A DNA stretch of 64,000 bases from Thermofilaceae archaeon (GCA_025057995.1 JANXEW010000002.1:1-64000); one strand, 5' to 3'. Shown: positions 1 to 8,461, counted from the stretch's first letter. Numbers and translations: made by a program. The notes: a model not told the origin generated them from the sequence alone.

Positions 1-1397
1 ATAGGATCAAGTCCGGAGTTCTCTGCTAGGCTTCTCGGTATCGACTCTAAAGCAGTGGCGTATGCTTCAATGGCAAGCTGATTTCTGCCGCCAACGCGGG
101 ACGCATAGTTTCTCAACTCTTTGGCTACTTCAGCTTCAGGAGCTCCGCCTCCAGGTACTATATAAGGCTCCTCGAGCACGTCAGCCACTACACTGAGTGC
201 ATCTACAAGATTCCTCTCAGCTTCATCTACGGCCCTTTCTAGACCGCCTCTCACTAGTATGCTGACTGCCTTGGGGTTGGGGCATCCTTCGACGAAGACC
301 ATTTTCTCGTCTGCGACTTTCCTTTCTTCAACGAGGTTAGCGTAGCCTAGGACTTCGGGGCTTAACTCTTCAACGTTCGTAACAATCTTTGCTCCAGTAG
401 CCCTAGCCAACTTCTCCATATCACTCTTCTTAACCCTCCTCACAGCGAGAACTCCAGCCTTCGCCAAGTAATACTGAGCCAAATCATCAATACCCTTCTG
501 ACAGAACACAACATTCGCACCAGAAGCCTTTATCTTATCAACCATGTCTTTTAAGAGTCTAGCTTCTTCGTCTAGGAACATCTTCATCTGATCGGGGCTA
601 TTGATACGTATCTCAGCGTCAATCTCCGTTTTCTCAACCTCTAACGGAGCATCGAGGAGAGCGATGCGAGCCTTTTCTACGCGCTTAGGCATATCTGGAT
701 GGACAACTTCCTTGTCGATTATGACGCCGTATATTAGTTGTGTGTCCAGGAATGAGCCACCCTTCTTCTTTATAATTTGAATGAAATCGGTGTCAGCAAC
801 GATCTTGCCATCTTTCTCTTCAGCTACCTGTTTAACAGCTTTCACCGAAATTTCCGCTAGATGGTCTCTAAATACAGCTACGGCTTTACCTCTCATTGAG
901 GTTGTAGCGACTTTCTTGAGGGTATCGTAGTCGTTGATGTCAACTTTGACGGCCATTTTCCTCAAAACCTCTTCAGCCCTTTCTAGAGCTTTCTTATAAC
1001 CTGAAATAATCACTGTGGGATGAATGTTCTTTTCAAGTAGTTTTTCAGCTTCCTTTATTAGCTCACCGGTTAAGATGACGGTTGTGGTAGTGCCATCGCC
1101 CACCTCGTCGTCCTGAGCTTTCGCGATGGCAACCAATAGCTTAGCAACGGGATGTTGTACATCCATCTCATCTAGTATGGTAGCACCATCGTTGGTAATG
1201 GTAATGTCGCCGAGACTATCGATAAGCATCTTGTCCATGCCACGGGGTCCAAGCGTTGTTTTCACAGTCTCAGCTATCGCTTTAGCTACCATGAAGTTCA
1301 GTGACATAGCCTCCTTTCCGGTTTTCCTGCTTGTCCCCTCTTTCAGGACTAATACCGGTACCCCACCTATTTGTGCTAGCTGGGCTTGAGCCGCCAT
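1..1397 (-). CDS. ths: Thermosome subunit (group II chaperonin), 3' end outside window
   Basis: Subunit of the ATP-driven double-ring chaperonin that folds proteins in the cytosol. About 465 residues are visible; the family is usually about 545-560, so the C-terminal part lies beyond position 1. The N-terminal equatorial domain shows [12 protein letters not shown] (about residues 47-58), NDGATI (69-74) and the nucleotide-binding GDGTT (100-104), followed by the apical domain and the return of the equatorial domain with GGGAPE. The ATG at 1397 gives a normal N-terminus. It lies 33 bases downstream of the histone gene on the same strand, so the two may be co-transcribed. Which paralogue (alpha, beta or gamma) it is cannot be told. 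Confidence 0.97.
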   Translation of the reverse strand, partial: MAAQAQLAQIGGVPVLVLKEGTSRKTGKEAMSLNFMVAKAIAETVKTTLGPRGMDKMLIDSLGDITITNDGATILDEMDVQHPVAKLLVAIAKAQDDEVGDGTTTTVILTGELIKEAEKLLEKNIHPTVIISGYKKALERAEEVLRKMAVKVDINDYDTLKKVATTSMRGKAVAVFRDHLAEISVKAVKQVAEEKDGKIVADTDFIQIIKKKGGSFLDTQLIYGVIIDKEVVHPDMPKRVEKARIALLDAPLEVEKTEIDAEIRINSPDQMKMFLDEEARLLKDMVDKIKASGANVVFCQKGIDDLAQYYLAKAGVLAVRRVKKSDMEKLARATGAKIVTNVEELSPEVLGYANLVEERKVADEKMVFVEGCPNPKAVSILVRGGLERAVDEAERNLVDALSVVADVLEEPYIVPGGGAPEAEVAKELRNYASRVGGRNQLAIEAYATALESIPRSLAENSGLDP

Positions 1398-1430
1398 GGT
1401 CGCACCAACGTGGGGATTTTTCGCTTCTAT

Positions 1431-1700
1431 TTATACTTTTCCTTGGGTTGTTAGAGAAGCCAGCCATCTGTTGAATGCCACCTTTAGAGCAACATCGATA
1501 TCTTCGGCTTTTATCGTTCTTCTACCTGCATGCTTGCACATTTCGACGGATGTCCGAGCAACTTCTCTAGCAAAATTTTCGATTATTTCATGGAGCCGGA
1601 TAACTGCGTCCTCGCTTACTCTGTAACCTCCTTCCTGATGGAGAATACGCTTTACCGGAGTCAACGGTATTTCATGTGAAGTCTTTCCCTTTCTCCCCAC
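1431..1700 (-). CDS. Archaeal histone with short basic N-terminal tail
   Basis: An 89-residue histone-fold protein that should dimerise and wrap DNA. The core runs from about EIPLTPVKRIL (10-20) through RVSEDAVIRLHEII (27-40) to HAGRRTIKAEDIDVAL (58-72), closely matching HMfB-type histones. A tail of about nine residues with R3, K4 and K6 precedes the core, and about 14 residues follow it; HMfB itself has almost no tail. The start is GTG at 1700; the upstream in-frame stop is near 1731 and no ATG lies between. A TTG at codon 13 is the only alternative I see and would cut into the first helix. Divergent from rps17e and upstream of the thermosome gene. Confidence 0.93.
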   Translation of the reverse strand: MGRKGKTSHEIPLTPVKRILHQEGGYRVSEDAVIRLHEIIENFAREVARTSVEMCKHAGRRTIKAEDIDVALKVAFNRWLASLTTQGKV

Positions 1701-1842
1701 AGCTGGTAACCGGGGTGGCAGGTGAAAAAGTTACCGTTAGTTAAGCGACGGATAACTACTTATTGGGTTTTAACTAAGCTGGATTATGTGCCAGGAGTAG
1801 AAGATAGCAAATTTTAAGTGTTTTCTAGACGGGGGGAGGTTC

Positions 1843-2085
1843 GTGGGTAAAATTAGACCGCTTTACATAAAGAATGTTGGTAGATCACTATTGCAGAAGT
1901 ACCCTGACAAGTTTACGAACGACTTTGAACATAATAAGCAGTCTGTAAACGAACTTATTAAGGTAAGTAAAAGGGTCAGGAACAGGATAGCTGGCTACAT
2001 TACAAGGATGGTTAAAAGACAAGCACGTTTGAAGGCACTAGAAGAAGCCGAAGCTTTAGGCGTTGCTGAAGAGGAAAATTTATGA
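1843..2085 (+). CDS. rps17e: 30S ribosomal protein S17e
   Basis: Small-subunit ribosomal protein shared by archaea and eukaryotes. The 80-residue product starts [16 protein letters not shown] and contains [12 protein letters not shown]-type basic helices ([17 protein letters not shown], about 43-59), as expected for the family, with an acidic C-terminal end. The GTG start at 1843 is fixed by a strong purine-rich ribosome binding site (GGGGGGAGG) a few bases upstream. Its 3' end (about 2070-2082) overlaps a TATA-like element that probably drives the following tRNA-Glu. Confidence 0.96.
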   Translation: MGKIRPLYIKNVGRSLLQKYPDKFTNDFEHNKQSVNELIKVSKRVRNRIAGYITRMVKRQARLKALEEAEALGVAEEENL

Positions 2086-2109
2086 GTGTTTAACCTAAGA
2101 CTCCCATGC

Positions 2110-2258
2110 GCCCCGGTCGTATAGCCCGGCCAAGTAACGGTCGCGCTTGGTGTTTACATTGGGCGCGGCAGCCTGAATGCCGGCCTTTCGAGCCGGAGGG
2201 GGTTAACCTAGCGGTTGCCCCACGGAGAACCCGGGTTCAAATCCCGGCCGGGGCACCA
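2110..2258 (+). tRNA. tRNA-Glu (UUC) with two introns
   Basis: Acceptor GCCCCGG (2110-2116) pairs with CCGGGGC (2248-2254), followed by discriminator A and an encoded CCA. The T arm is CCGGG/TTCAAAT/CCCGG. The anticodon arm at 2180-2196 is CCGGC-CTTTCGA-GCCGG with anticodon TTC at 2187-2189. Two stretches do not fit a cloverleaf and are read as introns. Intron 1 is about 41 bases (about 2137-2177), lies in the 3' side of the D stem and contains a CGCGC/GCGCG helix. Intron 2 is about 28-29 bases (about 2197-2225), lies between the anticodon stem and the variable loop and contains a GGGG/CCCC helix. Exact splice sites are uncertain by a few bases. Confidence 0.9.
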
Positions 2259-2318
2259 TAAATATGTTAACTAAAGGTTTGAAAATATAACATCATCTGC
2301 CGCCTGTTTTGTTATGCT

Positions 2319-3191
2319 CTACTGGTTGTGCTCGGGTTTTAGTCTTAACTTAGGTGGGAGATCTACCAGTCTTCGATAAAGTCTTGACCAAGTGTTTTCG
2401 CTTATTGGAAGTTTTATGAACTTCAACTTGGTGGGTGATTCTGAGATGCGTATGCTACATTCTTCAAGCGCGCGTGTATCAAGTCCATCCACTGTTAGTC
2501 TACACTTTTCTGTAGCTTCAATTCTAATATCCTTTTTAGAAGAGATAACTATTGGTTTAGCTAACGCTGTAAATGGAGCAAGTGGGACGAGTGCGAAAGC
2601 TTCGAGCGTTAAGTCAATCACAGGACCTCCAGCTGACAGTGCGTACGCTGTAGAACCCGTGGGTGTGGCAGTTATCAATCCATCTAGTCGACCCATTATG
2701 ATGGGATCATCGTCTACGACCACTTTAAATTGAACAAGTTTATCATGATGTAGGCTAGTGATTACTATCTCATTTAAGAATATTGAATTCCATGAGCCCG
2801 AAGTTGCAAAACCTATCAGTCTTTCTTCAATCTTAAAGTTTTTTGTTAGAACTAACTGTAATGCATATTCAAATTGAGACACAAGAACTTCCATCAAATA
2901 TCCAACGCTGTCACCACTGTTAACCCCAAGCATAGGGATGTGACCTCTTGTTTCATGAAAGGCTTTTAGAAATGTTCCATCACCGCCTATTACTATAGCT
3001 AGATCGGCCCACTTGAGAGCCTCAATTGGCGTTACTCGAGGCAAACTACTTTGGATTGGGTAGGTAGGATTTACAGCTACCTCAAGACCGCTCTCTAAAA
3101 GGGCCTTTTCCACTAGTGTTAATTTGTTAAAATCTATAGTCGCTTTAGCGTAGATCCATGCGCGACGCATAAGTTCCCGAAATTCTTCCAT
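2319..3191 (-). CDS. nadK: NAD kinase
   Basis: Phosphorylates NAD to NADP. The 290-residue protein shows the family's GGDGT (69-73), the NE pair (N140-E141) in FLNEIVI, and DGLITATPTGSTAYALSAGGPV (170-191) that binds NAD. Length is typical of archaeal NAD kinases. ATG at 3191; no strong ribosome binding site. It stands alone, divergent from aIF5A with only about 75 bases between the starts, so the two promoters share that interval. Confidence 0.96.
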   Translation of the reverse strand: MEEFRELMRRAWIYAKATIDFNKLTLVEKALLESGLEVAVNPTYPIQSSLPRVTPIEALKWADLAIVIGGDGTFLKAFHETRGHIPMLGVNSGDSVGYLMEVLVSQFEYALQLVLTKNFKIEERLIGFATSGSWNSIFLNEIVITSLHHDKLVQFKVVVDDDPIIMGRLDGLITATPTGSTAYALSAGGPVIDLTLEAFALVPLAPFTALAKPIVISSKKDIRIEATEKCRLTVDGLDTRALEECSIRISESPTKLKFIKLPISENTWSRLYRRLVDLPPKLRLKPEHNQ

Positions 3192-3265
3192 TTATAAAGA
3201 CAAGTTAGCTTAGCAAAGGAATAAATTTAAGGGTGCCAATAGAACTTGTTGAAGAAGGTGAGATA

Positions 3266-3670
3266 ATGTCTACAAAACCTGTTGATGCCGGATCGCTGAA
3301 GGAGGGATCCTTTGTCGTCATAGATGGACATCCGTGTAGGGTTCTTGAAGTTGAGAGGAGCAAAACGGGAAAGCATGGGTCTGCTAAAGTGAGAATGGTT
3401 GCTGTCGGTATATTTGACGGCGTCAAGAGAACGCTTGTTGTGCCTGCGGACTCTAGAATCGAGACCCCGATGGTTAGGAAGTTCTCTGGACAGGTATTAG
3501 CTACCTTGGGGGATGATACGGTACAGCTCATGAGCATGGAAGATTATTCTACTTTTGAAGCACCGATGCCTGAGGATCCAGATTTGCGAGCGCGAGTTGA
3601 ACCGGGTGTGGAAGTTGAGGTATGGGAAATAATGGGTCGCTATAAAATTATGCGGACTCTAAGGCGATAA
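3266..3670 (+). CDS. eif5A: Translation factor aIF5A (hypusine-containing)
   Basis: Archaeal IF5A, which helps ribosomes form difficult peptide bonds after a lysine is modified to hypusine or deoxyhypusine. The modification loop [10 protein letters not shown] is at about residues 32-41, with K36 the expected site. An N-terminal SH3-like barrel is followed by an OB fold. I chose ATG 3266 (134 residues, the usual length) because it has a GAAGGTGAG ribosome binding site immediately upstream. An in-frame GTG at 3233 would add 11 atypical residues. Confidence 0.96.
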   Translation: MSTKPVDAGSLKEGSFVVIDGHPCRVLEVERSKTGKHGSAKVRMVAVGIFDGVKRTLVVPADSRIETPMVRKFSGQVLATLGDDTVQLMSMEDYSTFEAPMPEDPDLRARVEPGVEVEVWEIMGRYKIMRTLRR

Positions 3671-3716
3671 GATTAGACCTTAACCATATATTTATAAGTT
3701 CGATTTAGATTATCAA

Positions 3717-3772
3717 TCTAGTGATGAGCCAGGCTTAGCGGAGCTGTGAAGTAGATCTTGAGTGCTGAATCT
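3717..3772 (+). ncRNA. Candidate C/D-box guide sRNA
   Basis: A perfect C box GTGATGA (3721-3727) and a perfect D box CTGA (3765-3768) are 37 bases apart, the spacing of archaeal C/D RNAs. A TATA element (ATATATTTATAAG, about 3686-3697) lies about 25-30 bases upstream and a T run (3773-3777) follows the D box. The internal D'/C' boxes would be poor (CTGT and GTGAAGT near 3744-3752). I did not recognise the rRNA or tRNA target of the segment before the D box. Confidence 0.5.
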
Positions 3773-4011
3773 CTTTTTATATCTTGTAAACGATCTCCAT
3801 GGAGAAATCTTGCTATAATTTAGTCAATAATTATTCTTTTTTTAACTATGAGTTGTTTTACCAAATTTTAATATAAATGAGTAGATAAAATACGTTAATT
3901 TTTATTTTAGGAAAAGGTAGTATGAATGAGAAATCATGCCAGATACCATTATTAAAAGTTTAAATATTATATAGGTCATTCTTTTAAAAAGAACAGAGTG
4001 CGAGACGCTTG
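3773..4011. other. AT-rich intergenic region before the hydrogenase operon
   Basis: After the sRNA candidate, the rest of the roughly 340-base gap between aIF5A and the hydrogenase operon is AT-rich. I see no credible ORF in it. Its last 60 bases hold the operon promoter, annotated separately. Confidence 0.6.
3954..3990 (+). promoter_or_regulatory. BRE/TATA promoter of the hydrogenase operon
   Basis: A purine-rich BRE-like AAAAG (3954-3958) is followed directly by TTTAAATAT (3959-3967), a good archaeal TATA box. Transcription would start near 3988-3992, leaving a leader of about 20 bases before ATG 4012. No clear operator was seen. Confidence 0.55.
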
Positions 4012-4530
4012 ATGGTGGAATCCGAGGGCGGAACTCTCTCTAAAAACTGTTCAGAAGACTTGTTCAAAGGTCTTGCGAGAGCCCCTCATAACTTAATCGA
4101 AGCCTTGAGGAAGGTTCAAGCGGTTTACGGCTATTTACCCCCTGAGGGCATTAAGCTTGCAGCCAATTATGTGGGAGTACCGTTTGCTCAAGCATACAGC
4201 GTAGCAACTTTTTACCATCAGTACAGCCTAGAACCGATAGGTAAGTACCGCATACTTGTGTGCATGGGTACAGCTTGTCATCTCAGTGGAAATAGCTTAA
4301 ACATAGAGTTCCTACGGAATGTTCTGGGGCTCAAGCAGGGACAGAAAACGACAAGAGACAGGTTGTTCTCAGTGGAGGAGGCCAGGTGTTTTGGATGCTG
4401 TGGTTTAGCACCGGTGATTGTGGTTCAAAAACCGGATGGTAGTAACGAGATAATAGGGAGAGCGAATCCCCGGTCCCTGAGAGCTACTTTAGAACGTTAT
4501 CGCAGGCTTGAGGCGGGTGAAAAGAAATGA
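4012..4530 (+). CDS. NuoE/HydE-like [2Fe-2S] subunit of hybrid hydrogenase
   Basis: A thioredoxin-fold [2Fe-2S] protein like NuoE, HoxE and HndA, passing electrons to or from the NuoF-like flavoprotein. Of 172 residues, the first 75 form the helical NuoE N-domain (LIEALRKVQAVYGYLP; VGVPFAQAYSVATFY). The four cluster ligands are C84 and C89 in CMGTAC, and C126 and C130 in CFGCC; C129 is extra. ATG 4012 is preferred over the TTG one codon earlier. First gene of the operon; its end overlaps the next start by four bases, implying translational coupling. Confidence 0.93.
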   Translation: MVESEGGTLSKNCSEDLFKGLARAPHNLIEALRKVQAVYGYLPPEGIKLAANYVGVPFAQAYSVATFYHQYSLEPIGKYRILVCMGTACHLSGNSLNIEFLRNVLGLKQGQKTTRDRLFSVEEARCFGCCGLAPVIVVQKPDGSNEIIGRANPRSLRATLERYRRLEAGEKK

Positions 4531-6506
4531 GTTGCTGGAGTCTTCTAGATCGATGTTGCGAGAAGTGTTCATGTACGTTGAACAATCCGTGTTCTAATTT
4601 CATTGACTGTCGAATCACAGGCCCCTTGTGCCATGACGATGAGCAGTGCAGGGAGCTACGAACGAGGAGGTTTGAGGAATTAAGATATGGTGAAACTGGG
4701 TCCAAAATTAGGGTCCCCATAGCGAGCTGTACTTTAGCCACAGGCTCCGAAGCAGTTTACAACGCTATTAGGGAAGCGGTTGGGAAAATGAGGTTAAAAG
4801 TTACTGTAACCATCACGGGATGCCACGGGCTGGATTTCATAGACCCTTGGGTAGAGTTTACAGCGAAAGATATGCCGACGGCAATTTATGGAAACGTAAA
4901 ACCTGGCGACGTACCTAAGTTAATTGAAGATTACTTCATTAAGCGTGATGTCAGTAAAGCTTTCGTTTTGAGGGATAGGAAGGGAACGGCAGCGGGTGAA
5001 GATAAGGTCCCATTGCTTGAGGAGTTAGATTTCTGGAGGAAGCAGTATAAGTGGGTATCGCGAAACTGTGGCTTCGTAAACCCTGAATCTCTTGAAGAAT
5101 ACATAGCTAATGGAGGGTATAAGGGTTTAAGCAGGGCTCTTAAAGAGGGCCCCGAGAGGGTAATAGACGAAATCCTAAGGAGTGGGTTAAGGGGGAGAGG
5201 GGGAGCAGGCTTTCCAACGGGTATTAAATGGAGGATAGCGAGGCAACAGTCGGCAACCCCTAAGTATGTGGTCGCCAACGCAGATGAGGGAGACCCTGGG
5301 GCTTTCATGAACCGGCTTTTAGCTGAGTCTGACCCCTTCAGAATCGTAGAAGGGTTGACCATTGCCGGTTATACTGTTGGGGCCAGTCAAGGTTACATTT
5401 TTGTCAGAGCAGAGAAACCCCTTATGGCTAGGCGTTTTCAAATAGCCGTTGAAGAAGCTAGGAGACACGGATTGCTCGGTAAGAACATCTTAAATTCTGG
5501 ATTTGATTTTGACATAGAGGTTATTTTGAGTGCTGGAGCGTTCGTTTGTGGTGAGGAAACTGCTATGCTAGCAGCGATCGAAGGAAAAAGAGCATGGCCT
5601 AGGCAGAGACCACCTTACCCTGCCGAAAGAGGTCTATGGAATAAGCCGACGGTCATTAACAATGTTGAGACATTAGCGCACGCTGCTACAATAATGGCTG
5701 AAGGTGCGAATAAGTTTACAGAGGTAGGTACTGAAAAGACAAAGGGTACGAAAATGTTCTGTGTAACTGGGTCCGTACAACGTGTGGGAGCTTATGAAGT
5801 GCCGGTAGGAACTAGTATTAGGTGCCTCGTTGAAGAGCTAGCTGGAGGGGCGATGGGCAACTGTAAAATAAAAGCTGTTCAGATTGGTGGACCGTCTGGC
5901 GGTTGTATACCGGCTAACCTTCTCGATCTACCGATAGACTATGAGACGCTACAAAGCGCTGGAGCAATAATGGGCAGCGGAGGTATAGTGGTGATAAGTG
6001 ACGAGAACTGTATGGTGGATGTAGCTAAATTCTTTCTTACATTTACTTCTGCAGAGTCGTGTGGTAAGTGCGTACCCTGCAGGGTTGGTTTAAGGGTCAT
6101 GTGGAATATACTGAACAAAATAACGAATGGAGAAGGGTCGGAAGAAGATATTGATACCCTAAGACAGTTGGCTGAGACTGTGAGAACTTCCAGCCTATGT
6201 GCATTAGGCGGAACCGCGCCCAATCCTGTTCTATCAACTCTCCGTTACTTCATGGACGAGTACAAGGCGCACATCAAGGATAGGGTGTGCCCAGCCTACG
6301 TCTGTAGTGCGCTTATCAAGTACAGAATTAATGAGGAAAGTTGTATTGCATGTAGACAATGTGCTTTAAACTGTCCTGTGAACGCGATCTTTCGCGTTGA
6401 GGAGAGTGGTAAATATAGAATAGATGAAAAGGCTTGTATTAGTTGCGGGGTCTGTTTTACCGTATGCCCTGTGAAGGCTATTAGTAAGGTTTCCGCCTCA
6501 GGGTGA
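4527..6506 (+). CDS. NuoF/HydB-like flavin-dependent NAD(P)H-reactive subunit
   Basis: A 659-residue diaphorase subunit expected to bind FMN and NAD(P)H. A cysteine-rich N-terminal segment (C3, C10, C11, C14, C16, C22, C28, C35, C41) comes first. Next is a thioredoxin-like domain (about 60-140) that keeps only two cysteines (C68, C99) where four would hold [2Fe-2S]. The NuoF core follows, with GLRGRGGAGFPTGIKW, NADEGDPGAFMNR and FVCGEETAM, then an SLBB domain and the [4Fe-4S] motif ESCGKCVPCRVG with a later SLCALG cysteine. The C-terminus is a two-cluster ferredoxin (CIACRQCALNCP, CISCGVCFTVCP). This order matches HydB/HndC of electron-bifurcating and NAD-linked hydrogenases. Overlaps both neighbours. 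Confidence 0.95.
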   Translation: MSCWSLLDRCCEKCSCTLNNPCSNFIDCRITGPLCHDDEQCRELRTRRFEELRYGETGSKIRVPIASCTLATGSEAVYNAIREAVGKMRLKVTVTITGCHGLDFIDPWVEFTAKDMPTAIYGNVKPGDVPKLIEDYFIKRDVSKAFVLRDRKGTAAGEDKVPLLEELDFWRKQYKWVSRNCGFVNPESLEEYIANGGYKGLSRALKEGPERVIDEILRSGLRGRGGAGFPTGIKWRIARQQSATPKYVVANADEGDPGAFMNRLLAESDPFRIVEGLTIAGYTVGASQGYIFVRAEKPLMARRFQIAVEEARRHGLLGKNILNSGFDFDIEVILSAGAFVCGEETAMLAAIEGKRAWPRQRPPYPAERGLWNKPTVINNVETLAHAATIMAEGANKFTEVGTEKTKGTKMFCVTGSVQRVGAYEVPVGTSIRCLVEELAGGAMGNCKIKAVQIGGPSGGCIPANLLDLPIDYETLQSAGAIMGSGGIVVISDENCMVDVAKFFLTFTSAESCGKCVPCRVGLRVMWNILNKITNGEGSEEDIDTLRQLAETVRTSSLCALGGTAPNPVLSTLRYFMDEYKAHIKDRVCPAYVCSALIKYRINEESCIACRQCALNCPVNAIFRVEESGKYRIDEKACISCGVCFTVCPVKAISKVSASG

Positions 6507-7171
6507 TGGGCTTGGTGAAGGTTAAAATCGACGGGAAGGAGGTGGAAGTCGAGCCGGGCACTACTTTGTTGAGTGCAGCTGAGAAGGTTGGCATCGAAAT
6601 TCCAAGACTTTGTGTAATACCTGGCTTGTACGAGGGATCCAGTTGTAGGGTTTGTTTAGTGAAAACTCCGGCAGGTAGGCTCTTTCCCGCATGCAACTAC
6701 CGGGTGTACAGGGACGAAGAGTTTGTATCCAATTCCTTGGATCTTTGGGAAATGAGGAGGGTAAACTTTGAGCTAATCCTCAAGTTTCACAGGATAGAAT
6801 GTTGGCAGTGTTACAGGAAAGGCCAATGCTCACTTGCGACTCTCTCTAAAGAACTGATGGTTGAAGGGATACCCGTATGTAGCGAGTGTCCGCTATCTCC
6901 GAGCGAGTGTCTCCTTCAGAAGGGTATATTGTGCCTCGGTATGATCACTCAGTCAGGTTGTAGAGCCGAATGTTTATTCAGCGGGGGAGAGTGTTGGGGT
7001 TGCAGGGGTCCGATAAGCCGGAGAGATTTGATAGAGAGAGCCTTCGAACATTATATTGAGCTCGGTTATGACGTTAAAGCTGTGATAAGTAAGGCGGAAA
7101 TATTCTGGAATTCGCTGTCAGAGCTTAAAATTGTTAAGGAGGCGGCGGATAGGGTGGTGGATCGTGAGTAG
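6506..7171 (+). CDS. NuoG-type [2Fe-2S]/[4Fe-4S] subunit fused to the C-terminal cluster segment of a [NiFe] small subunit
   Basis: A 221-residue electron-transfer protein. Residues 1-70 are a plant-type [2Fe-2S] ferredoxin with C36, C47, C50 and C63. Next comes the NuoG motif H-x3-C-x2-C-x5-C (HRIECWQCYRKGQC, about 95-108). The last third contains CSECP, LLQKGILCLGMITQSGC, RAEC and CWGCRGP. This pattern closely resembles the C-terminal cluster region of group 3 [NiFe] small subunits such as MvhG or HydD, and I infer it has moved here from that subunit. ATG 6506 overlaps the upstream stop (TGATG); the GTG one codon earlier is less likely. Confidence 0.88.
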   Translation: MGLVKVKIDGKEVEVEPGTTLLSAAEKVGIEIPRLCVIPGLYEGSSCRVCLVKTPAGRLFPACNYRVYRDEEFVSNSLDLWEMRRVNFELILKFHRIECWQCYRKGQCSLATLSKELMVEGIPVCSECPLSPSECLLQKGILCLGMITQSGCRAECLFSGGECWGCRGPISRRDLIERAFEHYIELGYDVKAVISKAEIFWNSLSELKIVKEAADRVVDRE

Positions 7172-7172
7172 T

Positions 7173-8450
7173 ATGAGACTTGTAATTGAAGAAGTACCCG
7201 CCGTAGCAGGTAAGGTAAATGTCCACGTGGACAGGGATCGGGGCAAAGTGCGGATCGAGTTTGGAGTAGTTCAGGAACCCAGGTTCTTTGAACGCTTCCT
7301 TAAGGGTCGACCAGCCGTACAGGTACCGTATGTCATGTCTAGGATTTGTGGGGTCTGCAGCGTTGTTCACTTAACATGTTCGATAGAAGCTGTAGAGAAG
7401 GCTCTGGGCTTAGTACCAAAACCTGAGATCCACATGCTCAGATCCATAGCCAAGGGATTAGAAATTGTTCAGAACAACTTCATTCACGTTTTAATGGCTT
7501 TACCAGACTTCACCGGACACGGTAATGTGATTACATTCTCGAAGGCATATCCAGGACTATTCAATAGAATGATGGAGACGAATAAAATGATTCTTGAAGC
7601 CTACAACAGGATCGGAGGCAGATTTGTTCACACACCTAGCTTAGGGGTTGCAGTACATGGGAAACCAGTGAGTAGGTATGAACTCCAAACCGCTAGCAGA
7701 TTACTCCGGCAGGTTGCTAGGGAACTCGAGGATTTAACTTTGAACCTCGAGGACATGTGGAAGCCTCTGGCTGAGGGATTTACTGACCCTGCGCCAGAAT
7801 ACTGTTGTCTAAACCCTGTGGAAAATTGGTATCCGTTCTTTTCTGAGGAGTTGCGTTTCTCAGATGGTAATGTCGTCAAGGCTGAAAACTATGGTGAAGT
7901 CTTAAACGAACGTAACGTCTCATACTCTAACTCCCATTACGTACTTTATAGGAACTCTCCCTTCCATGTAGGGTCTAGAGCGAGGCTACAGGCATATGTC
8001 AACATGCTTTCGCAGAGCGTGTTAGAGCTTGAAAAAACTTTACGTTTAGACTTCCTAAACCCCTTTGATAATGTGAAGTCTCAGTATATAGAGGTTGCTT
8101 ATTTAGCTGACATACTTTCTCACTCTCTAGACGAATTAGCTGCGAGTATTCGTGGAAGAATCGAACCTTTCTATACTGAAAGAAGTTTCAACAATAGTGG
8201 TGAGGGAGTAGCTTTGGCCGCTGCTCCCCGAGGAGTGCTTATACATCACTATAAAATTACTAATGGAAGACTTGAATATGCGAACATCATTACGCCTACG
8301 GTTATGAACGCTAGACACATGGAAGTCGCTGGGGAGGCGCTCGTAAAATGGGCATATGATAATGGGATCGAATGTGATGAGCGCGTTAAACATCTTGTTA
8401 GCGCGTTGGTTAGGGCTTATGATCCGTGCCTTCCGTGCTCTGTACACTAG
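7173..8450 (+). CDS. [NiFe]-hydrogenase large subunit (group 3-like), C-terminally pre-trimmed
   Basis: Catalytic subunit that should hold the Ni-Fe(CN)2CO centre. Of 425 residues, the N-terminal ligand motif RICGVCS places C59 and C62, and the C-terminal motif DPCLPCSVH places C419 and C422. The stop codon follows the final His directly. The C-terminal peptide usually removed by a maturation endopeptidase is therefore absent. Length and motifs suit cytosolic group 3 enzymes. ATG 7173 is preferred; an in-frame GTG at 7164 would overlap the upstream gene by eight bases. No Hyp maturation genes are in the window. Confidence 0.95.
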   Translation: MRLVIEEVPAVAGKVNVHVDRDRGKVRIEFGVVQEPRFFERFLKGRPAVQVPYVMSRICGVCSVVHLTCSIEAVEKALGLVPKPEIHMLRSIAKGLEIVQNNFIHVLMALPDFTGHGNVITFSKAYPGLFNRMMETNKMILEAYNRIGGRFVHTPSLGVAVHGKPVSRYELQTASRLLRQVARELEDLTLNLEDMWKPLAEGFTDPAPEYCCLNPVENWYPFFSEELRFSDGNVVKAENYGEVLNERNVSYSNSHYVLYRNSPFHVGSRARLQAYVNMLSQSVLELEKTLRLDFLNPFDNVKSQYIEVAYLADILSHSLDELAASIRGRIEPFYTERSFNNSGEGVALAAAPRGVLIHHYKITNGRLEYANIITPTVMNARHMEVAGEALVKWAYDNGIECDERVKHLVSALVRAYDPCLPCSVH

Positions 8451-8461
8451 GTGGTGAGGGG

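Noticed and set aside
1-1397. Thermosome gene as a truncated pseudogene
   Set aside because: The frame is open and intact up to the window edge; it is only cut by the window.
3205-3537. 110-codon minus-strand frame over the aIF5A gene
   Set aside because: Entirely antisense to a clear aIF5A coding sequence, no family features.
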